DNA of 64,000 bases, taken from assembly GCF_009601165.1 (NCBI RefSeq), contig NZ_WIRE01000001.1, positions 620,001 through 684,000 on the forward strand. The letters run 5' to 3'. The notes under the pieces were generated by a model that saw only the letters and a list, made by a program, of their open reading frames with translations, ran no database searches and was not told the origin of the DNA. A program made the translations under genes and the position numbers. The stretch's first letter is position 1. Each line of letters opens with the position of its first letter. Origin of the DNA: Alcanivorax sediminis (GTDB lineage: Bacteria > Pseudomonadota > Gammaproteobacteria > Pseudomonadales > Alcanivoracaceae). Positions 7,713-16,969 of this stretch are shown here, piece by piece.

Positions 7713-8669
7713 TTAATCTGCCAGCACCTCGATCACAACCTTGCCCCGGCAGCGACCACTGCGATTGCGCTCATAGGCGGCTTCACTGTCTTCCAGTGGG
7801 AACACGCTATCGATGATCGGTTTGAGCGTACCCTGTTCGACCATGTCCGCCAGGGTATCCAGATCCTGACGATAGGATTCCACCACCACAGTGTCGGCTT
7901 TCTTACCCAGTACCCGATACAGCGGCGTGGCCAGCATGGACATGCCCTGCCCACCGGTGGAAATAAAATGCCCCTTTCTTCCCAGCAAAGCCTTGCAGGT
8001 CAGAGGGGTTTCGTAGGAGGTGACATCAAAGACGATATCAAACTCCCCGGCCGTCTTGCGGTAATCGCCCTTGGTGTAATCGATCAAGGCGTCCGCGCCA
8101 AGCGCTCGCACAAAATCCAGATTGCGAGTACTGCATACCCCGGTGACGTGCATCTTCATCTGTTTGGCGATCTGTACCGCCAGGGTACCGACCCCGCCGG
8201 ATGCGCCAATGATCAATACCGATTTACCGGCCTGGGCACCGCCCTTGCGAAGCCCCTGCAAGGCCGTTAAGGCCGCCAGTGGCAGTGAGGCGGCTTCATT
8301 GAAACTGAGATTCTTTGGTTTTTTGGCTACCCGGTGCTGGCTGATACGGGCCTGCTCCGCCAGCGACGCCGTGCGCAGGCGCATGTCCATGCCATACACC
8401 GCATCACCAATCTCGAAATGACGTACATTGGCGCCCTTGGCAATGACCACACCCGCCAGATCGTCACCGAAGATCGGTGGCAAACGCTGTGTGCCAACGG
8501 GGGTTGCGGCCATGGCCAGATGAAAGTTGAGCTTCCAGTCTTTGGGGTTGACCGACGCGGCATGCACATCCACCAGCACATCATCCGGACCCGGTTTTGC
8601 CGGTGCATCCATTTCCGAGAGGATCAGTTTGGTGTTCGGTCCCCACCCGGTGGTGGTGATGGCTTTCAT
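7713..8669 (-). CDS. MDR-superfamily NAD(P)-dependent quinone oxidoreductase-like protein
   Basis: A 318-residue medium-chain dehydrogenase/reductase of the zinc-free quinone oxidoreductase type. The GroES-like N-terminal part contains A-S-V-N-P-K-D-W and F-G-D-D-L-A-G-V-V. The Rossmann domain has the nucleotide-binding motif I-I-G-A-S-G-G-V-G and the A-x-x-A-L-Q-G-L helix before it. The Cys ligands of zinc ADHs are absent. It probably reduces an enone or quinone with NADPH; the substrate is not readable. Monocistronic on the minus strand. Confidence 0.85.
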   Translation of the reverse strand: MKAITTTGWGPNTKLILSEMDAPAKPGPDDVLVDVHAASVNPKDWKLNFHLAMAATPVGTQRLPPIFGDDLAGVVIAKGANVRHFEIGDAVYGMDMRLRTASLAEQARISQHRVAKKPKNLSFNEAASLPLAALTALQGLRKGGAQAGKSVLIIGASGGVGTLAVQIAKQMKMHVTGVCSTRNLDFVRALGADALIDYTKGDYRKTAGEFDIVFDVTSYETPLTCKALLGRKGHFISTGGQGMSMLATPLYRVLGKKADTVVVESYRQDLDTLADMVEQGTLKPIIDSVFPLEDSEAAYERNRSGRCRGKVVIEVLAD

Positions 8670-8872
8670 GGCAGTGCTCCTTTCAGTTCGTGCGGCACAA
8701 GCTTAACAAAGGGCAGGGCGGAGATAGCAGTCCGATAATGCCAAGCCGGGGGAGGGTTTGTGTCAACGAACCGATGGCACCCGCCTGACACCCTGTACTC
8801 CCAATGGAGTCGTCTCATCCAGGCCATGGGGGCGTACCATAAGTAAGAGATACACGCGAAAAGGAGGTTGTC

Positions 8873-9145
8873 ATGCCGAAGTACATCATCGAGCGCGACC
8901 TGCCTGAAGCCGACAAGCTGTCTGATGCCGACCTGCAGGGCATTGCGCAAAAATCCTGTGACGTTCTCAAGGCCATGGGCCCGGATACCGTGTGGCAGCA
9001 AAGCTATGTTACCGGCGACAAGGTCTATTGCGTCTACATTGCCCCAAATGAGCAAGCTATCCGTGATCATGCGGAGCGCGGCGGTTTTCCCCTGACAAGG
9101 ATCTCTCGGGTCAGCGCCGTGATCGACCCCGCCACGGCGGGCTAA
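8873..9145 (+). CDS. DUF4242 small protein
   Basis: A 90-residue protein starting M-P-K-Y-I-I-E-R-D-L-P, with Q-Q-S-Y-V-T-G-D-K-V-Y-C-V-Y and a helical A-I-R-D-H-A-E-R-G-G-F-P stretch. This is the DUF4242 ferredoxin-like family, sometimes annotated as nickel-binding. A very strong ribosome site (AAAAGGAGG, ending 7 nt before the ATG) fixes the start and suggests high expression. Function not known. Confidence 0.8.
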   Translation: MPKYIIERDLPEADKLSDADLQGIAQKSCDVLKAMGPDTVWQQSYVTGDKVYCVYIAPNEQAIRDHAERGGFPLTRISRVSAVIDPATAG

Positions 9146-9273
9146 CCAGCGCAGTGCCATTGCGCCGCTAGCGGCGTCGTGGCCTGTGTTGCCGACGTAT
9201 CGTCGATACAACAGCGCTGATCAGGCTGCCGCGAGCCAGCCTTCAGCCGCCCTACATCATGGAGGATCTGGTC

Positions 9274-9828
9274 ATGTCTACTTCTCTGAAACGTCTATTG
9301 TTCAGTTTATTCCTGGCTGCACTTCTGGTGCCGTCTTCGTCCGCGGATCCCATGGCCAGTCACAAGGCCATGATCAAGGATGCGCTGAAAGCCGGACCGA
9401 CGGAAATCACCGACAACGCCACCATCATGGATATGGCAGGGACCGTGTTGCGCGAAGGCGACAATGGCTGGATCTGCTATCCCGGCAAGGAACTGGATCA
9501 TGGCAAGGATGCCATGTGTGTGGATAGCGTATGGAATACGCTGGCCCAGGCCTGGATCGGCAAGAAACCCTTCAGCACGGACCGCATCGGGATCAGCTAT
9601 ATGTACGGTGGTGACGGCGTCGGCGTAAGCAATATTGACCCGTTTGCGACGGAACCCACCAAGGACAACCAGTGGGTAGCGGAAGGCCCGCACTTGATGA
9701 TCGTGGTGCCGAACCCGGCCACGCTGGAAGGACTCAGCACCGATCCTGAAAGTGGTGGACCCTATGTGATGTGGAAGGGCACACCCTACGCCCACATCAT
9801 GATTCCACTCGGCAACCGCAAACCCTGA
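9274..9828 (+). CDS. exported protein of unknown function
   Basis: A 184-residue protein with a signal peptide (S-T-S-L-K-R-L-L-F-S-L-F-L-A-A-L-L-V). The start at 9274 is chosen because GGAGGA lies 7 nt upstream, whereas the in-frame ATG at 9259 overlaps that site. The mature part has G-W-I-C-Y-P-G, D-A-M-C-V-D-S-V-W and Y-M-Y-G-G-D-G-V, and ends with H-I-M-I-P-L-G. I recognise the pattern as a recurring uncharacterised periplasmic family; I cannot assign a role. Confidence 0.7.
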   Translation: MSTSLKRLLFSLFLAALLVPSSSADPMASHKAMIKDALKAGPTEITDNATIMDMAGTVLREGDNGWICYPGKELDHGKDAMCVDSVWNTLAQAWIGKKPFSTDRIGISYMYGGDGVGVSNIDPFATEPTKDNQWVAEGPHLMIVVPNPATLEGLSTDPESGGPYVMWKGTPYAHIMIPLGNRKP

Positions 9829-9851
9829 CGGGCGAATCGCCAAGGGGCGGA

Positions 9852-10265
9852 TCAGGGATCTATCTTCCCTCGCAGGGACTTGATCTGGCCCCGCTTGGTC
9901 TTGCTGTCCATGCGCCGCTTCTTGCTCCCCAAAGTGGGGCGGGTGGCCTTGCGCTTCTTCTGCTCCACGGTGACGCTCTGAATCAGCTGGGCCAGACGGG
10001 CAAGGGCATTCTCCTTGTTCTTTTCCTGGGTACGGAACTGCTGGGCCTTGATCACCACCACCCCATCGCTGTTGATGCGCTGATCGCTGAGTGCCAGCAA
10101 GCGTTCCTTGTAAATCTCGGGCAAGGAAGAGGCGCGGATATCGAAACGCAGATGAATGGCGGAAGAAACCTTGTTGACGTTCTGCCCACCGCTGCCCTGG
10201 GCACGGATGGCCTGCAGGTCGATTTCAGACTCAGGGATGGTGAGATTGCGGGTGATGTGCAGCAT
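9852..10265 (-). CDS. arfB: ArfB (YaeJ) ribosome-rescue peptidyl-tRNA hydrolase
   Basis: 137 residues from the ATG at 10265; an upstream in-frame ATG at 10346 adds a non-conserved tail. The catalytic G26-G27-Q28 sits in [10 protein letters not shown], as in class-I release factors. The C-terminus is a basic tail rich in K/R (K-K-R-K-A-T-R, G-S-K-K-R-R) that in ArfB enters the empty mRNA channel. It releases nascent chains from ribosomes stalled without a stop codon. It shares no obvious operon with the SPFH gene upstream. Confidence 0.92.
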   Translation of the reverse strand: MLHITRNLTIPESEIDLQAIRAQGSGGQNVNKVSSAIHLRFDIRASSLPEIYKERLLALSDQRINSDGVVVIKAQQFRTQEKNKENALARLAQLIQSVTVEQKKRKATRPTLGSKKRRMDSKTKRGQIKSLRGKIDP

Positions 10266-10351
10266 GACGCTACTGTAGCGGGTAGGGAGAAAGAGGAGCA
10301 AGTTGCAAATGAACGGCAGAGGCCGGCTGGTACCGGCCTCTGCCAATTAGC

Positions 10352-11701
10352 TTACTTCTTCACATCCCGGTCGTAGCTGAGGCGCTTGGCCGCATCCAGA
10401 GTAAGCATTTGCATGAAGGCGCGGGTCTCGCCGTCGGAGCCGGTGGGGGTGCCCCCTTCACCGCCACCGAAGACATACTGCGGCACCTTGCGGTTGGCGA
10501 ACGCCTGGGCCCAGATTTTCTGGATTTCGATCTCAGCATCCAGCTTCTGCGCCAGTGCGTTATCCGCCTGCAGCACCGCTTTCTTCTGGTAGGCTTCCGC
10601 ATCAGCCAAGGTACGACGGGTTTCCGCTTCGATACGGGCTTTCTCGAGCTGGATCTGCGCCGTTTCCTTTTCGATTTCAGACTGCTCTTTCTGCTTTTGT
10701 GCCTGAGTAATTGCCAACTGTTTTTCCGTTTCCGCTTCGGTGGTGCGCTGGATCTGGTCTACCTTGGCCTTGGCCTGACGCTCGGCCACTTCACGTTCAC
10801 CACGGGCAATGGCCAGCAGACGCTGCTCTTCTTCCTGCACCCGCTGTTCACGCGCAATGGCACGATCCGCCGAAGCCTTTTGTTTGAGTTGCATGCGCTC
10901 TACAAAGCGCTGATTGGGATCCATCTGGGTCACACGGGCTTCCACCACGGTAACGCCGTAATCGATGAAACGCTGGGACTTGCGCAACGGAATACCGGCT
11001 TCGTCGGTCATCTTGCGCACAACGAAGACAACCTTGCTGTCATCACCATAGTCTTGCTGATCAGTACCCATGGCCACATTGGCTGAGCCCTTGATCTCTC
11101 CCACCCGTTTCTCACTGACTTCTTCACGGCGCACGATATAGATGCCGTTGATCATCTGGTTCTCGAACTCGGTGTTGAATTCGGTACGCCCCCCCGAGTA
11201 GTACTCTTCCGCGCTCATCAATGAGGCGTTGGCCTGCAGGGTTTCCTTGAAGGCGGGAATCAGAGCGGTGCGCAACAGGTTTTCCGGAGTGCGATATTCA
11301 TGGGCCAGGTGCAAGAAGCTTTCCTGGTCAGTGGGGATCGTGAAGCGCACGGTCGCCTGGGCGTTGGCATCCACCTGGTCCAGGAACATGATGTTCTGCG
11401 GTGGCAGGGCCGCGGAAGTTTCCGAGCTTTCCACCTCCACATAATCCAGGGTTTCACTGCCGCCACGTACCGCCTGTACCGTCAAGGCACGCTTCCAGGA
11501 ATTCCAGCGACCAAACAGGTAGAACTGGTAACCCACATCGGAGACCACCTCCTCGTTACCCATCAGGGTACGCACGTGATACACGTAGCCCGGCTCGGCA
11601 TAAAAGATGGAATTTTGCCCCACAATCAGCAGCGCCAACGCCCCCACTACCATCCCTGCCACCCCTTTGAACGGCAGAATCTTCTTGACCTGTTCCAACA
11701 T
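10352..11701 (-). CDS. SPFH/Band 7 (prohibitin-like) membrane protein
   Basis: A 449-residue protein. One N-terminal membrane anchor (about residues 14-34) is followed by an SPFH/Band 7 domain (about 35-270) and a long charged coiled coil (about 270-390; A-E-R-Q-A-K-A-K-V-D, Q-K-Q-K-E-Q-S-E-I). It ends in a G/T-rich linker and a short helix. Such proteins form large membrane-microdomain oligomers and often chaperone or scaffold membrane proteins. Monocistronic, with about 190 bp of non-coding DNA upstream in which I see nothing specific. Confidence 0.85.
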   Translation of the reverse strand: MLEQVKKILPFKGVAGMVVGALALLIVGQNSIFYAEPGYVYHVRTLMGNEEVVSDVGYQFYLFGRWNSWKRALTVQAVRGGSETLDYVEVESSETSAALPPQNIMFLDQVDANAQATVRFTIPTDQESFLHLAHEYRTPENLLRTALIPAFKETLQANASLMSAEEYYSGGRTEFNTEFENQMINGIYIVRREEVSEKRVGEIKGSANVAMGTDQQDYGDDSKVVFVVRKMTDEAGIPLRKSQRFIDYGVTVVEARVTQMDPNQRFVERMQLKQKASADRAIAREQRVQEEEQRLLAIARGEREVAERQAKAKVDQIQRTTEAETEKQLAITQAQKQKEQSEIEKETAQIQLEKARIEAETRRTLADAEAYQKKAVLQADNALAQKLDAEIEIQKIWAQAFANRKVPQYVFGGGEGGTPTGSDGETRAFMQMLTLDAAKRLSYDRDVKK

Positions 11702-11895
11702 GTCTTCCCCCAGTCATTTTTTATTGAAGGGGGATATTTTAATGGGCGCGGGAAAGATGGGTAGTGGCTAATGTCTTACATTTTGGTGAAAGGGTGACAG
11801 CCTGGTATAGCGCAAGGACTGCTTTCAGGCCGCAACCGGTAACGTGCTTTGGCAACGGCCGTCATGATGAAGGAAATTAAGAAACCGCACGCAGA

Positions 11896-12126
11896 TCAGT
11901 CGTCGCAATCGTCGCTGATGCGCTCTTCGTAGAAACGTTGATCTTCCGCCCAGAACTCACGGAGTTCATCATTCATGGCGGTGTGCCGGTGGTAGGCGGC
12001 CATGTCAGCACTTCGCTGATAGGGATCCTCACGGCATTCATCATCCCAATCAGCAAAGTCACCGCTGCTACCCAGGGTACAACCGGACAGCAGCACAACC
12101 CCAGCCATTAAACTGCGCAGGTTCAA
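11896..12126 (-). CDS. small acidic lipoprotein
   Basis: A 76-residue protein with a short signal peptide and a lipobox (V-L-L-S-G-C; Cys at about 16), followed by a short, very acidic and aromatic mature chain ending D-D-C-D-D. Its start overlaps the stop of the DUF445 gene by 4 nt, so it is translationally coupled and probably envelope-linked to it. No family recognised. Confidence 0.7.
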   Translation of the reverse strand: MNLRSLMAGVVLLSGCTLGSSGDFADWDDECREDPYQRSADMAAYHRHTAMNDELREFWAEDQRFYEERISDDCDD

Positions 12127-13379
12127 GTTATCGGTACCGCAAAGTGCAGCATCACGTGCACCTGCAATTCACCGACCAGGAAGCCCAGTACTGCCCCCAC
12201 GGTAATCAGGATCCATTCATCCTGCTGGAACGCCGGCCGCAACAGCCCCTCGAACTCCTCTTCGGTAAGCTCCTGCATCTTGGTCACCAGCAGGTTCTTC
12301 AGGTCCATGGCTTCCTCTGCATAGGCTTCCATGTGGCTGAGCGTTTCCGGCAGGTGCTCCATGACCTTGTCGGCCACGGTGCGTTTCATTTCCTGATACT
12401 TGGTGCTGCCCACCGCAAACACCACCAGCGGTTTGGCCAGGCCTGCCTGTTCATCCATGGTGCGCTGCACCTGTTTCTGGACCAGACCAAACAGGCGGTC
12501 TGACAGGGGGCCCTTGAGAATGGCCTCAATCACGGCCGCCGGCGTAACGATCTCGCTGGCCACCAGCGCACCATAGCGTGCGGCCACCTGCTTGCGTCGT
12601 TTCAGGAACAGACCCTGCCACTCAAACAAACCCAGATAGCGGGTAGGTTTTTTGGGGTTGAAGATCATCTTCAGGGCCAGCCAGTCGGTAAACCAGCCGG
12701 TGAAAAGACCGAAGAGCGGGATCACCCACACGTTATGGGTAAATGCCCAGACCACGGCCTGAACAACACCGATGGCAAAACCAAACCAGATACCGGAATT
12801 GCGGATGAATTTGAACTCCACATGGCCCGCTTCGAGAAATACCCGATTCAGCAATTCCTTGTCGCGCACCAGGGCATTGATGACCAGATCCTTGAGATCG
12901 AACACCCGTGTGATATTGGTCTTGATGTCTTGCATGATCAGTTCGACCATGTGCGGCGCTTCGTTCTGGATGCGCTGGATGATCATCTTCTTGACCCGCT
13001 CCGGCGCTGACTCCCACAGTCCGGGCTGATACTTGGCTGCCACTTCACGGGTGATGTCTTCCACCGAGCGGATCAACGGCTCGCGGATTTCTTCCGCTAC
13101 CCGGTTCGGGTCCAGCCGGTCAAACACATCCTCGGGTTTGAGCAGCCGTTCCATCATCAGATCGCAGGCAATACTGGCCATGGTGGCTGACTTGCTCGGT
13201 ACAATGCCCTGCCAGCCCAAATAGGGCCGGATGCCGACAAACTTGAGCGGCTTGAACATCATCTTGATGGCCACCACCTTGGTGCCATATCCGATAGCCG
13301 CCGCCACAAACGGCATGGACAGATACAGCAGCCAGTTGGCCTGCAAATCTGCCAGGATCAAATCCAGATCGGTAATCAC
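12123..13379 (-). CDS. DUF445 family membrane protein
   Basis: A 418-residue protein with membrane helices near the N-terminus (W-L-L-Y-L-S-M-P-F-V-A-A-A-I-G-Y), in the middle (about 200-230) and at the C-terminus (about 390-415, L-I-T-V-G-A-V-L-G-F-L-V-G). The two helical G-x-Y-L-G-W-Q-G-I-V-P type repeats (Y-L-G-W-Q-G-I and Y-L-G-L-F-E-W-Q-G-L) are typical of DUF445. Function unestablished. It lies 3 bp after an unknown gene and overlaps a lipoprotein gene: a three-gene operon. Confidence 0.8.
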   Translation of the reverse strand: MITDLDLILADLQANWLLYLSMPFVAAAIGYGTKVVAIKMMFKPLKFVGIRPYLGWQGIVPSKSATMASIACDLMMERLLKPEDVFDRLDPNRVAEEIREPLIRSVEDITREVAAKYQPGLWESAPERVKKMIIQRIQNEAPHMVELIMQDIKTNITRVFDLKDLVINALVRDKELLNRVFLEAGHVEFKFIRNSGIWFGFAIGVVQAVVWAFTHNVWVIPLFGLFTGWFTDWLALKMIFNPKKPTRYLGLFEWQGLFLKRRKQVAARYGALVASEIVTPAAVIEAILKGPLSDRLFGLVQKQVQRTMDEQAGLAKPLVVFAVGSTKYQEMKRTVADKVMEHLPETLSHMEAYAEEAMDLKNLLVTKMQELTEEEFEGLLRPAFQQDEWILITVGAVLGFLVGELQVHVMLHFAVPIT

Positions 13380-13382
13380 CGC

Positions 13383-14051
13383 TTACTCCTCTTCCCTGTC
13401 GGCTTCGCCATCCGCGACCAGTTGCTGCCACAGCAGATGCCCCAGTGGACTGAAGCGAACAGATTCACGCTGCGGTTTCAATTTGGGCCAGTGTTGCTGC
13501 AACTGACTCAGGGCCTTGCGGAATCCGCTATCTCCTTCCAGCAATTCATATTCAGTGCGCTTTGCTTCCTCAAAGCCGGTGGCCATGATCCAGCCGCGCT
13601 CGAACAGCCGGTGCAGGTAGTAGCCGATCATGTCGCCGCACTGGGTACCTGCCGCACGGCCAACGCTGGAATGCCGGTAAACCACTTCACCACGCGTGAA
13701 GCGTCCTCCGGCATAAACGGTGAGCATGGGAAAGGCACTGCCATCGGAAAAGGCAGCCAGGATACGGGCTTCATCGGCGGTCAGTCCTGCCAGTATCTGG
13801 CTGACCAGCATGCGCTGGGCCTGGACCTGGCTCTGCTCCATGGACACTTCCAGCAGCTGCCCCAGCGTTTCAGGCGGGCCGGCCAGCTCGCCAGGCGTAT
13901 CCAGTGCTTCCAGCCGCAGCTTCAGGTTCTGCAAGACGTCATGCTCGACCTGGTGAAGACGTTCATCGGCGCGTTGCACCGGGGGCAGCTGTAACAGGAG
14001 CTGCTGAAGCTTTGCCCGCAAGCCTGAGGGCGACAAGGTGGATTCCGACAC
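13383..14051 (-). CDS. uncharacterised helical protein (222 aa)
   Basis: Mostly alpha-helical and cytoplasmic by composition, with no signal or membrane segment. A central stretch, A-D-E-A-R-I-L-A-A-F-S-D-G-S, followed by a predicted winged-helix-like region (L-H-R-L-F-E-R-G-W-I and T-E-Y-E-L-L-E), is reminiscent of DUF4393/Abi-alpha-type proteins. The resemblance is weak. First gene of the operon with DUF445 and a lipoprotein. Confidence 0.65.
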   Translation of the reverse strand: MSESTLSPSGLRAKLQQLLLQLPPVQRADERLHQVEHDVLQNLKLRLEALDTPGELAGPPETLGQLLEVSMEQSQVQAQRMLVSQILAGLTADEARILAAFSDGSAFPMLTVYAGGRFTRGEVVYRHSSVGRAAGTQCGDMIGYYLHRLFERGWIMATGFEEAKRTEYELLEGDSGFRKALSQLQQHWPKLKPQRESVRFSPLGHLLWQQLVADGEADREEE

Positions 14052-14224
14052 GCAATGTTCCTGTTGTTATTGTGTCGGGGCGAAGGTAAACGCCCCAATC
14101 GTTATTATTGAGTGTGCGTGGTTTTCGCTAATCTGCAAGTTACTGTGCGTATTGATTGCGCAACCCGTCCGACCAACGATCCCCCAGAACAGTGACAGGA
14201 ATGACTATTCCGTGCCAGCCAGTT

Positions 14225-16108
14225 TCATGGGCGCTCACGCATGGCCAGCACCCGGTTACGCAGATCCTCTGCTACCACAGCCTCTGGCGCCACCGCCTGG
14301 CCCACCGACAACTTGATTCGTGACCAGAACCGTTTCGGGGCGCGGGTGAGGGCAGGGCCATCCTTGTGACTGAAGAAACTTCCCCACAGGCCAGACAGCG
14401 CCATGGGGATCACCGGCACGGGGGTTGTGGCAATGATCTTCTCGATACCCGCCTTGAATTCATCCACCTCGCCATCCTGGGTGAGCTTGCCCTCCGGGAA
14501 AATACACACCACTTCCCCGGCGTCCAGTTCCTCACGGATACGCACAAACGCCCGCTCGTAGATTTCCGGATTGCGGGTTTTGGAATCAATCGGGATGGTC
14601 TTGCCGGTACGGAAGATATAGTTCAGCAGCGGCATGTCATAGATAGGTTTGAACATGACAAAACGCACCGGGCGGCGAATGGCACCGGCCAACAACAGGG
14701 CGTCCACATAGCTCACATGGTTGCACACCAGCACGCAGGGGCCCTCATCCGGAATGTTATCCATGCCCTCATGCTTCACCCGATACATGGTGTGGGTCAG
14801 CATCCACACCAGCAGGCGAATCAGGAATTCCGGCACCACGGTATAGATGTAGCTCGCGACCACCACATTGGCGATGGCCAGGGCCAGGAAGAATTCCGGC
14901 ACGGAGAACTCCAGCAGGCCGACAAAGACGATGCCGGCCGCTGCTGACAATACCATCAGCAAGGCATTGAGGATGTTATTGGCCGCAATGATCCGGGCCA
15001 GATGATGAGGGTTGGAACGGTGCTGGATAAAGGCGAACAGCGGCACGATATAGAAGCCGCCAAACACGCCAATCCCGAGCAGATCCAACAGAACCCGATA
15101 GCCAGCCGGCTGCTGCAGGAAGCCGGAGATACCCACCAGCTCCACAGCCCGAGCCTGGCCTGCCAATCCGGCGTAGGAGAAGAACAGATCGATACCAAAC
15201 AGGCTCAAGCCAATAGAGCCCAGCGGTACCAGGCCCAGTTCCACCTGCTTGCCCGACAGCTTTTCACACAGAAACGAGCCCAGCCCGATGCCAATGGAGA
15301 ACGTTCCCAGTAACAGGGCATAAAGGCCTTCGGTCCCGAACAGGTAGTCATCCACATAGACCTTGAGCTGCGTGGTGTAGGCCGCGCCCAGGAACCAGAA
15401 CCAGGAAATGCCCAGTACACACATCCAGACCGATTTCACTTCCCGGGCGTAACCGACGATGTGCCAGGTTTCCTTGAACAGGTTCCAGTTCAGCTTGAGG
15501 CCACTGTCCGCCGCTGGTGCTGAGGGTATCCCCCTTGCTGCCAGATAACCCAATACCGCCAGGCTCACCACCGCCGTGGCGACCACACCATCCCCCGCGC
15601 CGTCCATCTTCAGCAACACACCGGAAATGGAACCGAGCAAAATCGCCAGAAAGGTTCCCATTTCCACCAGTGCATTGCCTGAAACCAGTTCCCGGTCATC
15701 AAGATGCTGGGGAATGATGGAGTATTTGATCGGGCCGAAGAAGGTGGACTGAAGCCCCATGCAAAACAGAACGCCAAGCAGGAAGTAAACGGCATCGAAA
15801 TAGAACCCCACCGCCGCCACTGCCATGATGCAGATCTCGGCAAACTTGATCTTTCGCACCAGCGAGGCCTTGTCATATTTATCCGCTACTTGCCCAGCCA
15901 GCGCCGAGAACAGGAAGAAGGGCACAATAAACAAGGCCAGCGCCATATTGTTCAGGGTGTTGACGCTCACCGTGCTGACCACTCCCGAGGCGATCAGCAG
16001 AATCAGTGCCTGACGAAACACATTGTCGTTAAAGGCGCCCAGGAACTGGGTAAAAAAGAACGGCCCGAAACGGCGGGACGCGACTAATGAGAGCAACCCT
16101 TTCTTCAT
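14225..16108 (-). CDS. MFS transporter–PlsC acyltransferase fusion (LplT-PlsC type)
   Basis: 627 residues from the ATG at 16108 (M-K-K-G-L-L-S-L-V). Residues about 10-400 are a 12-helix MFS domain of the LplT type (F-F-F-T-Q-F-L-G-A-F-N-D-N-V-F signature). After a final helix pair comes a PlsC domain with C-N-H-V-S-Y-V-D-A (HX4D), F-K-P-I-Y-D-M-P and F-P-E-G-K-L-T-Q-D-G. Related proteins flip lysophospholipid across the inner membrane and re-acylate it. The AMP-dependent acyl-ACP synthetase domain of three-part homologues is missing, so the acyl donor must come from elsewhere. Family-A heptad repeats lie just upstream. Confidence 0.88.
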   Translation of the reverse strand: MKKGLLSLVASRRFGPFFFTQFLGAFNDNVFRQALILLIASGVVSTVSVNTLNNMALALFIVPFFLFSALAGQVADKYDKASLVRKIKFAEICIMAVAAVGFYFDAVYFLLGVLFCMGLQSTFFGPIKYSIIPQHLDDRELVSGNALVEMGTFLAILLGSISGVLLKMDGAGDGVVATAVVSLAVLGYLAARGIPSAPAADSGLKLNWNLFKETWHIVGYAREVKSVWMCVLGISWFWFLGAAYTTQLKVYVDDYLFGTEGLYALLLGTFSIGIGLGSFLCEKLSGKQVELGLVPLGSIGLSLFGIDLFFSYAGLAGQARAVELVGISGFLQQPAGYRVLLDLLGIGVFGGFYIVPLFAFIQHRSNPHHLARIIAANNILNALLMVLSAAAGIVFVGLLEFSVPEFFLALAIANVVVASYIYTVVPEFLIRLLVWMLTHTMYRVKHEGMDNIPDEGPCVLVCNHVSYVDALLLAGAIRRPVRFVMFKPIYDMPLLNYIFRTGKTIPIDSKTRNPEIYERAFVRIREELDAGEVVCIFPEGKLTQDGEVDEFKAGIEKIIATTPVPVIPMALSGLWGSFFSHKDGPALTRAPKRFWSRIKLSVGQAVAPEAVVAEDLRNRVLAMRERP

Positions 16109-16142
16109 TTTTTCGCCTTTCTGTTTTTGTCGAGGCCAGAGT

Positions 16143-16291
16143 AGCAAGCTTCAAGCTTCAAGCGACAACGCGAACCACTGGCTTTGGTAACGATACTCTT
16201 TCTGGCCGCGCCCCAAACAGTAGCGCGGACTCCAGCGCTTTATTTTTCAATCAGCTTGGTCCGTGTTGCAGCTCGTAGCTTGTCGCTTGTT
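16143..16291. repeat. heptad-armed inverted element, family A copy 1
   Basis: The left arm, 16145-16172, reads CAAGCTT CAAGCTT CAAGCGA CAACGCG in exact 7-bp register. The right arm, 16262-16289, reads CGTGTTG CAGCTCG TAGCTTG TCGCTTG, its inverted counterpart. The right arm ends one base before the stop codon of the TetR gene. The ~90 bp between the arms (16173-16261) has no gene. Confidence 0.75.
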
Positions 16292-16910
16292 ATTCCCCCG
16301 CCCAGCTATTGAGATAATGCTGCAACAACGACTCAATCATCGCCTGCTCATTCACATCCCCGGCCACCACCAGCTTGTCATCTGCCGCCAGAACGGCAAT
16401 GCCGTGAACGCTGCCCCACAGGGTTCTGGCAGCAAGGTGAATCTGTTCATGGCTTTGCCCCCCCGCCAGCTGTGCCATGCTGTGTTCTACCCGGGCGAAC
16501 AGCGCCGCAGTCTTTTCCAGATACCAGCCGGGGACCTCCGCCGCATTCTGCATCTGATGCATGAACACCATCTTCCACAGTGCCGTCTGCTCGCGGGCCA
16601 TGGCCACATAGACGGCGGCCATATGGTGCAGCTGGTCTCGTGCTGACCGGTCTGCAGGTTCGGTCATGGCATCCAGTAGCTGGGCCAGCGTATCCGCGTT
16701 GGCATTCAGGATCAGATCATCCAGATTGCTGAACACATGGTAAAGCATGCCCGCGGTGTAACCGATGCGATCGGCCACCTTGCGTACACTCAGCTTTTCC
16801 AGCCCGTGTTCCACCACCAGGTCCCGTACTGCCTGAATCGCCAGGCCCCGAAGTTCTTCACGACTGTGTTGATTACGACGAGCCACCGAATTTCCTTGTT
16901 GTTTAATCAT
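16290..16910 (-). CDS. TetR/AcrR family regulator with WHG-type C-terminal domain
   Basis: A 206-residue protein. The N-terminal TetR HTH lies at about residues 18-62 (L-S-V-R-K-V-A-D-R-I-G-Y-T-A-G-M-L-Y-H-V-F). The C-terminal ligand domain contains the W-G-S-V-H-G-I motif that defines the WHG subgroup. It would be a ligand-released repressor; the ligand is unknown. The adjacent MFS-PlsC fusion gene, same strand and downstream, is a possible target. The stop codon abuts a heptad repeat arm. Confidence 0.88.
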   Translation of the reverse strand: MIKQQGNSVARRNQHSREELRGLAIQAVRDLVVEHGLEKLSVRKVADRIGYTAGMLYHVFSNLDDLILNANADTLAQLLDAMTEPADRSARDQLHHMAAVYVAMAREQTALWKMVFMHQMQNAAEVPGWYLEKTAALFARVEHSMAQLAGGQSHEQIHLAARTLWGSVHGIAVLAADDKLVVAGDVNEQAMIESLLQHYLNSWAGE

Positions 16911-16969
16911 GCCGTAGAGCGGAAATGCCTCAGGGCATCTCCGCCAAGGACAGATGCGAGTTTCGATGC

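Noticed and set aside
8666..9211. Minus-strand reading frame opposite the DUF4242 gene
   Set aside because: Shadow of a gene with a strong ribosome site on the other strand.
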